From Njordibacter sp905182035 (GTDB lineage Bacteria > Pseudomonadota > Gammaproteobacteria > Pseudomonadales > Balneatricaceae), in assembly GCF_047730075.1 (NCBI RefSeq), contig NZ_CP159831.1, forward strand, positions 1,116,001 through 1,180,000: a stretch of 64,000 bases of DNA. Direction: 5' to 3'. This document shows, in pieces, positions 26,345 through 34,654 of the stretch (the stretch's first letter is position 1; each line of letters begins with the position of its first letter). The notes below the pieces were generated by a model, which saw nothing but the letters and a program-made list of their open reading frames with translations, was not told where the DNA came from and made no database searches. The translations under genes were made by a program, and so were the position numbers.

Positions 26345-26814
26345 TGAAATTGCTGCTGATGCGTCATGGTGAGGCAAGCTTCAATGCCACCACTGATGCT
26401 CAGCGGTCACTTACCCAGCGGGGTAGTACATTAGTCATACAACAAAGCCAAAATCCAGTGGTGCCTTGGCATGAGTTCACCGGCCTTTGGGTTAGCCCTT
26501 ATGTTAGGGCACAGCAAACGGCCTCTTTGTTGCTGCAGAACTACACTTATAAACAACACGGTTTAAGCTTGCGATCCCTCGATTGTATTACCCCGCACAG
26601 TGAGGTCGCTCAAGTGCAAAAATTCTTGTTGGCGCAACAACATGAAGGCATCGTTCTAATTACCCATCAACCTTTGATTAGTGGTTTGATTGGCCATTTT
26701 TGTCACGCTGATGAGTACTTAGGAGAGCCAATGATGCCAGCTTCTATGGCTTTATTGGAAGGTGAGATGGCCGCGGCAGGGTGTCTTAGGTTGACACATT
26801 TATTTCATCCATAA
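26344..26814 (+). CDS. sixA: Phosphohistidine phosphatase SixA
   Basis: SixA is a histidine-phosphatase-fold enzyme that removes phosphate from phosphohistidine on HPt domains and on nitrogen-PTS proteins. The 156-residue product begins MKLLLMRHGEA with the RHG motif and nucleophile His8; a second catalytic His lies in LITHQPLISGL. YVRAQQTASLLL is the usual SSPYVRAQQTA element. The ATG overlaps the DUF4389 stop by one base, so I reject the longer frame that begins inside that gene. Confidence 0.92.
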   Translation: MKLLLMRHGEASFNATTDAQRSLTQRGSTLVIQQSQNPVVPWHEFTGLWVSPYVRAQQTASLLLQNYTYKQHGLSLRSLDCITPHSEVAQVQKFLLAQQHEGIVLITHQPLISGLIGHFCHADEYLGEPMMPASMALLEGEMAAAGCLRLTHLFHP

Positions 26815-26825
26815 GGTTAAATTAT

Positions 26826-27362
26826 ATGGCTATTTTTTCTCGTTTAACAGGCAACGCTAAAGTTTTGATCTGTTGCCTTTGTGTGTCTTTATCTGCTCAA
26901 GCAGAGGTTACTTTAACCGTCACTGAAAACAGCCGTTTGATTGAGCAGACACAATTAAGCGCACCATACTACATCCTACCCACCAGTGCTATGCGTAAGG
27001 TTAATGGTGTAATTGGTGCCGAATATAACTCGTATTTGTCGGGCCAACTCATGACCTATACTTGGGAAATGATACCTGGTGTAAGTGCTAAAATGGCCCA
27101 TGATAAAGCCCTAGAAGAACTCCTAACACTTGACGCAAAAGTGATCTATCAATGCCACGGTCGGCCCTGTGGATCTAGCAATCAGTGGGCAAATCAGGTA
27201 TTCCATCAATCGCGGTTATATGGTTTAGACAGTGAGCAATCATACGCCGCTCTAAAACAAGACACCACGAATGGGCCAAATTATTATGCCCTTTATAGCA
27301 CTGAACGCGGCAATAGAAAGGTGTATTTACACCTAGAGATGATCCAAGGAATGGACAACTAG
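26826..27362 (+). CDS. DUF4892-like exported protein
   Basis: A 178-residue protein with a signal peptide (KVLICCLCVSLSAQA, cleavage near residue 27). The central and C-terminal part, VIYQCHGRPCGSSNQWANQVF with YYALYSTERGNRKVYLHLEMI, fits the DUF4892 family of pseudomonad-type gammaproteobacteria. In longer family members an OmpA-like domain follows; here it is missing. Function unknown. It begins 11 bases after sixA and is probably part of the gpsA-sixA transcript. Confidence 0.75.
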   Translation: MAIFSRLTGNAKVLICCLCVSLSAQAEVTLTVTENSRLIEQTQLSAPYYILPTSAMRKVNGVIGAEYNSYLSGQLMTYTWEMIPGVSAKMAHDKALEELLTLDAKVIYQCHGRPCGSSNQWANQVFHQSRLYGLDSEQSYAALKQDTTNGPNYYALYSTERGNRKVYLHLEMIQGMDN

Positions 27363-27376
27363 AAAGGACAATAAGC

Positions 27377-28237
27377 ATGCCTACCGTGGCATTAGTACTG
27401 GGCAGTGGTGGTGCCCGAGGTAACGCCCATATTGGCGTGATCCAAGTATTAGAAGAACAAGGCTTTGACATTGTAAGTGTCTCAGGGTGCTCTATGGGTG
27501 CAGTGGTGGGTGGCATGTACGCTGCTGGTAAGTTGCCTTTATTTACTGAGTGGGTTTCAGGCTTGTCTCGTTTTGATGTGTTTCGTTTAGTGGATATGTC
27601 GTTGTTGTCCATGGGTGCTATTCGTGGTGAAAAGGCCTACGCCATACTTGAAGACTTAGTAGGCGATCAGTTGATTGAGGACCTACCAATACCTTACACT
27701 GCGGTCGCTACAGATTTAGTTAAACAACAAGAAGTGTGGTTTCAGTCTGGCAAGATGATGGACGCAATACGAGCTAGTGTTGCAGTGCCTGGCATGATTA
27801 TGCCTGTCACAGAGAAAGATCGCTTTTTGGTGGATGGGGGGTTACTTAACCCTGTACCTATTATGCCTACAGTGGCAGATCAGGCTGATTTAATTATTGC
27901 GGTTAATTTAAATATCAATATCGAAAACTCTCATCCTATTCAGGTCTCAAACTTTAATATGGTGGGTTATAGTGATGACTGGAAAGAACCCAGTGTAAAC
28001 GCCTCAAAAAGTCAGCGTAGTCATTTACAATGGAATAAGATGGAAATGCTAAATCAGTGTTTTGAAACCATGCAGGCGACCATGGCAAAATACAAAATGG
28101 CAGGTTATGAACCAGATGTTGAGGTAAAAATAGACCGCAACGCCTGTAGTTTCTTCGAACTTTATCGAGCTAAAGAAATGATAGAAATTGGCCGACATGC
28201 AGCGCAAGAGGCACTGCAGGCCAAACAAAAAATTTGA
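27377..28237 (+). CDS. Patatin-like phospholipase
   Basis: A 286-residue patatin-fold serine hydrolase with no signal peptide, probably a cytosolic or membrane-associated lipid acyl hydrolase. The oxyanion motif GSGGARG lies at residues 9-15, the nucleophile elbow GCSMG at 37-41 with Ser39, and the catalytic Asp153 in LVDGGLLNPVP. It lacks the outer-membrane barrel of PlpD. An AAGGA ribosome site precedes the ATG. Its stop abuts the stop of convergent folE. Confidence 0.9.
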   Translation: MPTVALVLGSGGARGNAHIGVIQVLEEQGFDIVSVSGCSMGAVVGGMYAAGKLPLFTEWVSGLSRFDVFRLVDMSLLSMGAIRGEKAYAILEDLVGDQLIEDLPIPYTAVATDLVKQQEVWFQSGKMMDAIRASVAVPGMIMPVTEKDRFLVDGGLLNPVPIMPTVADQADLIIAVNLNINIENSHPIQVSNFNMVGYSDDWKEPSVNASKSQRSHLQWNKMEMLNQCFETMQATMAKYKMAGYEPDVEVKIDRNACSFFELYRAKEMIEIGRHAAQEALQAKQKI

Positions 28238-28780
28238 TTAAGATTTAATTAACGTCAAAAACTCTGCACGAGTGCGTGCATCTTCGCGTAATTTACCAAG
28301 CAGTACTGAGGTTTTCATACTCGCATTTTGCTTCTGTACACCGCGCATCATCATGCACATGTGTTGTGCTTCAATAACCACGCCCACCCCTTTAGCATCC
28401 GTTACTGCCATAATAGTATCAGCAATTTGTTTGGTCATATTTTCTTGAATTTGTAACCGCCGAGCAAACATATCTACAATTCGCGCAACTTTCGATAAAC
28501 CAAGCACTTTGCCCGAAGGCAAGTAGGCTACATGACACTTGCCAATAAACGGTAATAGGTGATGTTCACACAAAGAGTATAGCTCTATGTCCTTAACGAT
28601 AACCATCTCTTCGTTATCTGATGGAAATAGGGCACCATTAATGACGTCATCAAGGTTTTTTTCGTAGCCGTTATTAAGAAACTTAAAGGCTTTAGCAGCC
28701 CGCTTAGGGGTGTCCTTTAAGCCTGGACGATCTAAGTCTTCGCCAATGCTGGTAAGGATTTTTTCGTATGCTTTTTCCAT
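28238..28780 (-). CDS. folE: GTP cyclohydrolase I
   Basis: FolE converts GTP to 7,8-dihydroneopterin triphosphate, the entry to folate and related pterins. The protein is 180 residues with zinc ligands C71 and H74 in LCEHHLLPF and C142 in QHMCMMMRG. DTPKRAAKAF and GLSKVARIVDMFARRLQIQE are family signatures. I start at ATG 28780 (MEKAYEKIL), which has a GAGAAGG ribosome site; the frame is open to 28858 but that extension does not match the family. Confidence 0.95.
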   Translation of the reverse strand: MEKAYEKILTSIGEDLDRPGLKDTPKRAAKAFKFLNNGYEKNLDDVINGALFPSDNEEMVIVKDIELYSLCEHHLLPFIGKCHVAYLPSGKVLGLSKVARIVDMFARRLQIQENMTKQIADTIMAVTDAKGVGVVIEAQHMCMMMRGVQKQNASMKTSVLLGKLREDARTRAEFLTLIKS

Positions 28781-28901
28781 GGACCTTCTCGTAGCTAATT
28801 TCGTTGCTGCTCTTATTATTAATGTCATAATAAAAGAGAGTTCAAATTTTACGCGCACAATACTTGAAGCTGTGGCTAAGGTAAAGGCTTAAGCTGCTAT
28901 A

Positions 28902-29504
28902 TTACCCTCTTTTTTGGACCTTTTTAAGTAATACATATAACGCACCGGTGCCACCATCTTGCGGCAGGGCAGAAGTAAAGGCTAGCACAGCATCTAGCTG
29001 CTGCAACCAGTGGTTCACATGGGACTTAATTAAGGCTTGGCCTGCGCCGCGTAGTTCACCATTTTCGTCTCTATAACCCGCTCCAGCTTTGCCGTGAATG
29101 ATGAGCAAACAGCGGTCTCCTTCGGCTTGACCGTGTTTAACCGCGTTCCATACGGAATCCCGTGCTGTTTCTACTCGATAGCCATGCAAATCAAGGGTGA
29201 GGGTTGGACGCATATGCCCATTGCTGAGCCGGCGCAGGCTACCACCGTCTAGCCCTACCCGAGAATAGGTAATACTTTGTTCCGATTGAACCATTTCAAA
29301 CCCTTGCTCCCCAAGGGCTGCTTTTTCCTGTACAAGTTCAATTGCAGCAGCTCTGCGGGCAGCCGTACTTTGGGCATCTGCACCCATAACAGCCGGTGTG
29401 GTTTGGCGGCCAGTTTTTTTTAACGGTGAAGCTTCACCAAACACAGCTCCAAATTTTAACTCTGGCGCTGAGTCTTGTGGGTCTTGGTCCGAAGAGGAAT
29501 TCAT
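28902..29504 (-). CDS. Smr-domain protein (SmrA-like)
   Basis: A 200-residue protein with a low-complexity N-terminal half and a C-terminal Smr domain at about residues 105-195: LDLHGYRVETARDSV, LIIHGKAGAG and GGTGALYVLLKK. Smr domains nick DNA or RNA. In E. coli SmrB acts on collided ribosomes, while this one looks closer to SmrA by the ALPQDGGTGALY end. The gene is divergent from prmB, next to which it is found in many gammaproteobacteria. No clear ribosome site precedes the ATG. Confidence 0.87.
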   Translation of the reverse strand: MNSSSDQDPQDSAPELKFGAVFGEASPLKKTGRQTTPAVMGADAQSTAARRAAAIELVQEKAALGEQGFEMVQSEQSITYSRVGLDGGSLRRLSNGHMRPTLTLDLHGYRVETARDSVWNAVKHGQAEGDRCLLIIHGKAGAGYRDENGELRGAGQALIKSHVNHWLQQLDAVLAFTSALPQDGGTGALYVLLKKVQKRG

Positions 29505-29599
29505 GTTTGAGTAACGCAGTTTGTATTCATGGCAATATGGTATCGGGACAAGGCTTAGCTTACAATGGCGACATTAAATTATTCTCATTAAAAAAACCA

Positions 29600-30508
29600 A
29601 TGACCACTAGACTATCACAGGCCATAGAAACGGTGGAAGCTGCGCTTATTGGAGCTCAAGTTTACTTTGGTCATGGCACTGACAATGCTTGGGATGAGGC
29701 TGTTTTTTTGGTGTTGGGAGCCTGCGGTATGTCGCTGCAAACACAAAAAGATCAATTGCAAATGGTGCTAACTAATGAGCAGCTACTGCGGGTTCAGGAT
29801 TGGTTAGATCAACGTATTCAACAGCGGTTGCCTTTGCCTTATCTGTTAGGTGAAACTTGGTTTGCGGACATCCCCTTTAGGGTTAATGAGGATGTCATTA
29901 TCCCTCGTTCTCCAATAGCAGAACTCATTATTAAACATTTTTCACCTTTTATTATGCAGCCCCCGAAAACTGCTCTAGATCTGTGTTGTGGCAGTGGTTG
30001 TATTGGTATTGCTATGGCCTTGCACATGGATATTCCTCATGTAGATATGGTGGACATTGCACCAGCGTCATTATTGCTGAGTCAGCAAAATATCGACGAT
30101 CATGATGTGGGTGATAGGGTGCAAGTGTTTGATTCTAATATTTTTTCTGGTCTACCCCCCAAATACTACGATTTGATCGTTAGCAACCCCCCTTATGTGG
30201 ATGCCAACGACTACGATGACATGCCTGTAGAATTTTCCCACGAGCCAAAATTGGCACTGGTCTCAGGTGATGACGGTTTAGACCTTACGGCAGCGATCTT
30301 GTCACAAGCTGCAGATTGGCTGTCAGAAGAAGGCCTTCTTGTGATTGAAGTAGGCAATAGCGAAGTAGCACTGCAACACGCTTTACCCGAGATACCGTTT
30401 ATGTGGCTTGAATTCAGTCAAGGTGGTAATGGTGTTTTTTGCCTCACAGGGCTCCAATGTAAACAGTACCAGGAAAGATTTAATGCGTGGTATCAATCTC
30501 GTTCATAA
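29600..30508 (+). CDS. prmB: Ribosomal protein L3 glutamine methyltransferase
   Basis: PrmB methylates a glutamine of ribosomal protein L3 using S-adenosylmethionine. The 302-residue protein has an N-terminal helical domain, the SAM motif DLCCGSGCIGIA and the catalytic SNPPYVDANDY. IIPRSPIAELI and FSHEPKLALVSGDDGL are PrmB/HemK signatures. I choose ATG 29600 (MTTRLSQAIETVEA) because it aligns with the family start; the frame is open much further upstream into the divergent smr gene. aroC follows after 70 bases, a conserved pair. Confidence 0.94.
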   Translation: MTTRLSQAIETVEAALIGAQVYFGHGTDNAWDEAVFLVLGACGMSLQTQKDQLQMVLTNEQLLRVQDWLDQRIQQRLPLPYLLGETWFADIPFRVNEDVIIPRSPIAELIIKHFSPFIMQPPKTALDLCCGSGCIGIAMALHMDIPHVDMVDIAPASLLLSQQNIDDHDVGDRVQVFDSNIFSGLPPKYYDLIVSNPPYVDANDYDDMPVEFSHEPKLALVSGDDGLDLTAAILSQAADWLSEEGLLVIEVGNSEVALQHALPEIPFMWLEFSQGGNGVFCLTGLQCKQYQERFNAWYQSRS

Positions 30509-30578
30509 GTCCATTGTTTGCGGCTGAGTCCACTAACCAGCTATAATTTAGCCTGTAAAATTCTAGAGTAAAAAGTCC

Positions 30579-31664
30579 ATGTCTGGTAATACCTTCGGTA
30601 AGTTATTTACGGTCACTACTTTTGGTGAAAGCCACGGCCCAGCGTTAGGCGCTACAATTGATGGTTGCCCTGCGGGTGTTGAGTTAACTGAGGCTGACCT
30701 ACAGGTTGATTTAGATCGCCGTAAGCCAGGCAAATCAAGACACACCACCCAGCGCCGAGAAGCTGACCAAGTGCGTATTTTATCAGGTGTGTTTGAAGGC
30801 CGAACTACAGGGACTCCTATTGGCCTAATGATTGAAAACACTGACCAACGATCTAAGGATTATGGCAACATAAAGGACCAGTTTCGCCCTGCTCATGCCG
30901 ATTACACCTACATGCATAAGTATGGTGTACGTGACTATCGAGGTGGTGGCCGATCGTCAGCGCGCGAGACAGCTATGCGAGTTGCCGCCGGCGCCGTAGC
31001 TAAGAAATTTTTAGCTGGCCGCGGTATTGCTATTAGTGGTTATTTATCGCAATTAGGCCCGATCAAATTGGCTTGCCCAGAACCTGATATTGTCAATGAT
31101 AATCCGTTTTTTTGTGGTCAAGCCGATAAGCTTGAAGAACTTGAGCAGTTCATGGATGCATTGCGTAAATCGGGTGATTCTATTGGTGCACAAGTTACCG
31201 TTGTTGCTACGGGCGTAGCCGCAGGTATTGGTGAGCCTGTATTCGATCGCTTAGACGCTGAATTAGCCCATGGTCTAATGAGCATTAATGCCGTTAAAGG
31301 TGTAGAGATAGGTGATGGCTTCGAAGTGGTTGCCCAGCGTGGCACAGAGCACCGTGATGAAATGACGCCAGGTGGTTTTTTATCCAATCATGCTGGTGGA
31401 ATTTTAGGTGGTATAAGCAGTGGCCAAGATATTATTGCCAGAATTGCCCTTAAGCCAACTTCAAGTTTACATTTGCCAGGGCAATCCATCAATATTCATG
31501 GCGATGCAGTGGAAGTGATTACCAAAGGCCGACATGATCCCTGTGTAGGTATCCGTGCTACACCTATCGCTGAAGCGATGATGGCGTTAACTTTAATGGA
31601 CCATTTCCTGCGTCAACGCGGGCAACAGGGTACAACTAATTATGACCTTCCAGCTATTAAGTAG
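30579..31664 (+). CDS. aroC: Chorismate synthase
   Basis: AroC makes chorismate from 5-enolpyruvylshikimate 3-phosphate, the last common step to aromatic amino acids and folate. The 361 residues are full length. All three signatures are visible: GESHGPALGATIDGCPAG near the start, GGGRSSARETAMRVAAGA in the middle and the flavin site around GGFLSNHAGGILGGISSGQ. The ATG start MSGNTFGKLF matches the family. Confidence 0.97.
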   Translation: MSGNTFGKLFTVTTFGESHGPALGATIDGCPAGVELTEADLQVDLDRRKPGKSRHTTQRREADQVRILSGVFEGRTTGTPIGLMIENTDQRSKDYGNIKDQFRPAHADYTYMHKYGVRDYRGGGRSSARETAMRVAAGAVAKKFLAGRGIAISGYLSQLGPIKLACPEPDIVNDNPFFCGQADKLEELEQFMDALRKSGDSIGAQVTVVATGVAAGIGEPVFDRLDAELAHGLMSINAVKGVEIGDGFEVVAQRGTEHRDEMTPGGFLSNHAGGILGGISSGQDIIARIALKPTSSLHLPGQSINIHGDAVEVITKGRHDPCVGIRATPIAEAMMALTLMDHFLRQRGQQGTTNYDLPAIK

Positions 31665-31674
31665 ATAAGACACC

Positions 31675-32487
31675 ATGAAACATCTGCAATTACTGCTTAT
31701 GCGATCTGTGTTAGTCACTGTGTTGATCTTTGTAAGCGGTATAGCATTGGCCGACAGCATTCGATTGGCGACTACCACCAGCACCTACAACTCAGGTTTA
31801 TTGGATTATTTATTAAACTATTATGCCCAAGTTAGTGATACCGAGGTGCAAGTGATTTCCGTAGGTACTGGTAAAGCATTAAGAATGGGTGAGAATGGTG
31901 ATGTAGATTTAGTAATGACTCATGCACCTTCTGCAGAGGCACGTTTTGTTGATCAAGGTTTTGGTATTGAAGCTCGTAGGGTTATGTATAACGATTTTGT
32001 GCTAGTGGGCCCGAAAGAAGATGCAGCAAACGTCGTTGGAGCCCAGACGGTGACCGATGGCCTGTCTCTCATAGCAGCATCTAACAAGCGTTTTATTTCT
32101 CGTGGTGATGACTCAGGCACCCACAAAAAAGAATTGCAGTTATGGCAACACCTTGGTGCATTGCCAAATTTTGATGGTTATCTTGAGTCTGGCCGTGGCA
32201 TGGGCCACAGTTTGCAAATGGCCTCTGAAATGGGTGCCTACGCCATGACCGACCGAGGTACCTGGTTGGCTCTAAAAGATAAGCTTGAATTAACCTTAGT
32301 ACTTGAAGGTGACCCACGTTTACTTAATCCATATCAGGTGATGTTGGTTAACCCTAAACGTCATAGTCACGCTAATATCAATTCGGCTCGTGAGTTTGCC
32401 CAATGGCTGGTGAGTTCAGCAGGCCAAGAGGCGATTGGAAATTTCCGTATTAATGGTGAGGTATTATTTGTGCCTTCGGCTAAATAA
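31675..32487 (+). CDS. tupA: Tungstate ABC transporter substrate-binding protein
   Basis: A 270-residue periplasmic protein with a signal peptide (hydrophobic residues 8-23, cleavage near ALA-DS). The mature protein starts SIRLATTTSTYNSGLLDYLL; the TTTS motif is the oxyanion contact of TupA-type tungstate receptors. VGTGKALRMGENGDVDLVMTHAP and FISRGDDSGTHKKELQLW are also typical. Molybdate binders (ModA) differ, so tungstate is the likeliest ligand. It heads tupABC, ten bases after aroC. Confidence 0.9.
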   Translation: MKHLQLLLMRSVLVTVLIFVSGIALADSIRLATTTSTYNSGLLDYLLNYYAQVSDTEVQVISVGTGKALRMGENGDVDLVMTHAPSAEARFVDQGFGIEARRVMYNDFVLVGPKEDAANVVGAQTVTDGLSLIAASNKRFISRGDDSGTHKKELQLWQHLGALPNFDGYLESGRGMGHSLQMASEMGAYAMTDRGTWLALKDKLELTLVLEGDPRLLNPYQVMLVNPKRHSHANINSAREFAQWLVSSAGQEAIGNFRINGEVLFVPSAK

Positions 32488-32495
32488 CTAACGCA

Positions 32496-33206
32496 ATGAA
32501 TGATCTTTGGACTACATGTAGTACTGCTATCGCCCAACTCTTGAGTGGAGATCCTCAACTGTGGGGGATCGTTGGAGTGTCTTTTAGTGTTTCGGCCAGC
32601 GCTTTATTGATTGCTTTATTGCCAGCATTGAGCACGGGCTTTATGTTGGCTTATTTTCGTTTTCCTGGCCGTTGGGCTGCCATTAGTGTGCTAAATAGTT
32701 TATTGGCAGTGCCTACTGTAGTGGTTGGACTGGTGCTCTATATGCTCTTGTCCCGCGCTGGTCCCTTGGGTGATCTCAACCTTCTATTCACTCGACCAGC
32801 CATGATTATTGGCCAGATCCTCTTGTGTTTTCCATTATTGGTGGCAATGAGTTTAAGTGCCTTCCAAGCCGCAGATCACCGCGTATTAGAAACTGCCAAA
32901 ACCCTGGGTGCTAATCCGTGGCAGGCCTTCATTACATTATTATTTGAAGTGCGTTTTGCGTTACTTGCAGCAGTGGTCACAGCCTTTGGGCGTATTATTG
33001 CAGAAGTGGGAAGTGCCATGATGGTGGGCGGCAACATATTGCATCACACCCGTAATATCACCACCGCCATTGCCCTAGAAACAGGCAAAGGTGAATTTGT
33101 ACAAGGCGTTGCCCTTGGCATTGTACTTTTGGTGCTGGCTTTGACACTTAATGTAAGTCTAGGCTGGATGCAGAGTCACAGTCGCGTTCTGAGGCATGGC
33201 ACCTAA
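32496..33206 (+). CDS. tupB: Tungstate ABC transporter permease
   Basis: A 236-residue inner-membrane permease of the binding-protein-dependent type with about five to six hydrophobic segments. The EAA loop is visible as ETAKTLGANPWQAFITLLFEVRFALLAAVVTAFGRIIAEVG, and the NSLLAVPTVVVGLVLYMLLSRAGPLG start is typical of TupB. The stop overlaps the tupC start (TAATG), indicating coupling. Confidence 0.91.
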   Translation: MNDLWTTCSTAIAQLLSGDPQLWGIVGVSFSVSASALLIALLPALSTGFMLAYFRFPGRWAAISVLNSLLAVPTVVVGLVLYMLLSRAGPLGDLNLLFTRPAMIIGQILLCFPLLVAMSLSAFQAADHRVLETAKTLGANPWQAFITLLFEVRFALLAAVVTAFGRIIAEVGSAMMVGGNILHHTRNITTAIALETGKGEFVQGVALGIVLLVLALTLNVSLGWMQSHSRVLRHGT

Positions 33207-33832
33207 TGCGCTTAGAGCTAGATCAAATTTGTCATCGGTACGGTGAACAGGACTTGTTTGTCATCGATAAATTGCAACTTGTTAGTAAAGATGCAGTGCA
33301 CCTGCATGGTCCTAACGGGGCAGGCAAGTCCACCTTAATGAAAATCATGGCTGGCATACAAAAACCTACCTCAGGTCAAGTTAGGCGTATTCCTATAGTA
33401 GGGGAAAGTGTGCGTCAACAAGCCGTCATCTATTTACATCAAAACACCTACCTTTTCGACATGGATGTTCGCAGTAATGTGGAATATGGTTTACGTATGA
33501 GACGGGAAAAAAATACTAAGAAAGTGGATAAAGCTTTGGCTTGGGCGGGCTTAGATCATTTGCAATATCGTCAAGCCCATTTGCTTTCTGGTGGTGAGCG
33601 TCAGCGCTTGGCTTTGGCTAGGGCCTTAGTATTAGATCCTTCATTAGTTTTGCTTGATGAGCCAGCCAGTAACTTGGACACAGGATCGGTGACGCGCATT
33701 GAAGAGATGCTGCAAGACCTGCACCAGCGTGGCACCGGCATTTTACTCTCTTGCCATCAAGACAACGCCCTTACTAAATTGTGTAATCAGCACTGGTTGT
33801 TAGCCGCAGGTAAGCTTACAGTCCAGATTTAG
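33206..33832 (+). CDS. tupC: Tungstate ABC transporter ATP-binding protein
   Basis: A 208-residue ABC ATPase. Walker A GPNGAGKST at 35-43, Q-loop near YLHQNTYLF, signature LSGGERQRLALARAL and Walker B LVLLDEPASNLD, with the switch His in LLSCHQD. It energises TupB. It lacks the C-terminal regulatory domain present in some ModC proteins. The gene ends six bases before the convergent UPF0149 gene. Confidence 0.91.
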   Translation: MRLELDQICHRYGEQDLFVIDKLQLVSKDAVHLHGPNGAGKSTLMKIMAGIQKPTSGQVRRIPIVGESVRQQAVIYLHQNTYLFDMDVRSNVEYGLRMRREKNTKKVDKALAWAGLDHLQYRQAHLLSGGERQRLALARALVLDPSLVLLDEPASNLDTGSVTRIEEMLQDLHQRGTGILLSCHQDNALTKLCNQHWLLAAGKLTVQI

Positions 33833-33838
33833 GGAGTC

Positions 33839-34465
33839 TTAGTGTTTGCTTGGCCCCGAAGCTTTTTTGCCAGAGTAACCACTTTTCGGTTTGTCGGTAG
33901 GTACGCGAAACAACAAATACAAATCTTGTAGTAATTCTGGAATTTGCTCACACAACTGTTGGCAAAACTCAGGCTGGCGACGTAATTCTTCAAGTTCTTC
34001 GTCTTCATCTAATTTAGCTGCTAACATGAAAGGTAATAAGCATTCAGCTACATCCTCTTCTTGTTCAGAAAACCAAACATCTTCTTGGCTAAATATAAGT
34101 TCCATAAATCCTTGAGCCCAGTATTCTAGTAAACAATCGTCTTCTTGGTCTAGTTCTAGGGTGAGATCACATGGCAGATCAATGTCTTGGTCAGATTCTA
34201 AACATTCTTGCAAAAAGGCAAATTCTTGGCGTATTAAGTTGAGCATCTCATGGCGCTCAGCACTGTCTTCTAGAACGGGTTTTTCAGCCATAACTTGCTC
34301 TAACCAGTCATGCTCTGACATAGGCGCTGGACTGATGGCCAAGGCGCAAAGGTAACCATGGAGGGCAATGTAATCTAGGGCTTCTTCTTGCACCTTGTCT
34401 GACAAAAGGTATGCATCGAGCTGGTCTATTTGGCTATCCGTTAACGGGTCGCGAGTGCTGGACAT
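33839..34465 (-). CDS. UPF0149 (YecA/YgfB-like) protein
   Basis: A 208-residue acidic protein of the UPF0149 family. Visible family features: LDAYLLSDKVQEEALDYIALHGYLCALAISPAP near the N-terminus, and the central WAQGFMELIF, usual in YecA/YgfB proteins. The C-terminal zinc SEC-C motif of YecA is absent; instead the end is a short basic tail. Several stretches are rich in Glu and Asp. Function uncertain; YgfB relatives affect gene regulation in Pseudomonas. It is divergent from recQ. Confidence 0.85.
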   Translation of the reverse strand: MSSTRDPLTDSQIDQLDAYLLSDKVQEEALDYIALHGYLCALAISPAPMSEHDWLEQVMAEKPVLEDSAERHEMLNLIRQEFAFLQECLESDQDIDLPCDLTLELDQEDDCLLEYWAQGFMELIFSQEDVWFSEQEEDVAECLLPFMLAAKLDEDEELEELRRQPEFCQQLCEQIPELLQDLYLLFRVPTDKPKSGYSGKKASGPSKH

Positions 34466-34530
34466 GTGGTGTCACTCAATCAAGTAAATGTCAGCCATTG
34501 TAACTCATGGTAGGCATTAACAGCTACCAA

Positions 34531-34544
34531 ACTAGGCGCCTAGT
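34531..34544. repeat. Perfect 14-bp palindrome between the UPF0149 gene and recQ
   Basis: ACTAGGCGCCTAGT reads the same on both strands, with no spacer. It lies in the 189-base divergent region, 66 bases from the UPF0149 start codon and 111 bases from recQ. It could be a dimeric regulator site; no T tract follows, so it is not a terminator. Confidence 0.55.
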
Positions 34545-34654
34545 CCAGTCTGGGCAGGCTGTGTCGTCAGCCAGCTTGCATTTTTGCCATTGAGTCACAT
34601 CTAGGCTTGTTATAAGGGTGACAGTAGCGCTACCTTCGAGGATAATAGCGCGCC

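Noticed and set aside
33891..34115. Ser-rich 74-codon ORF on the plus strand
   Set aside because: It is the antisense reading of the Glu/Asp-rich UPF0149 gene.
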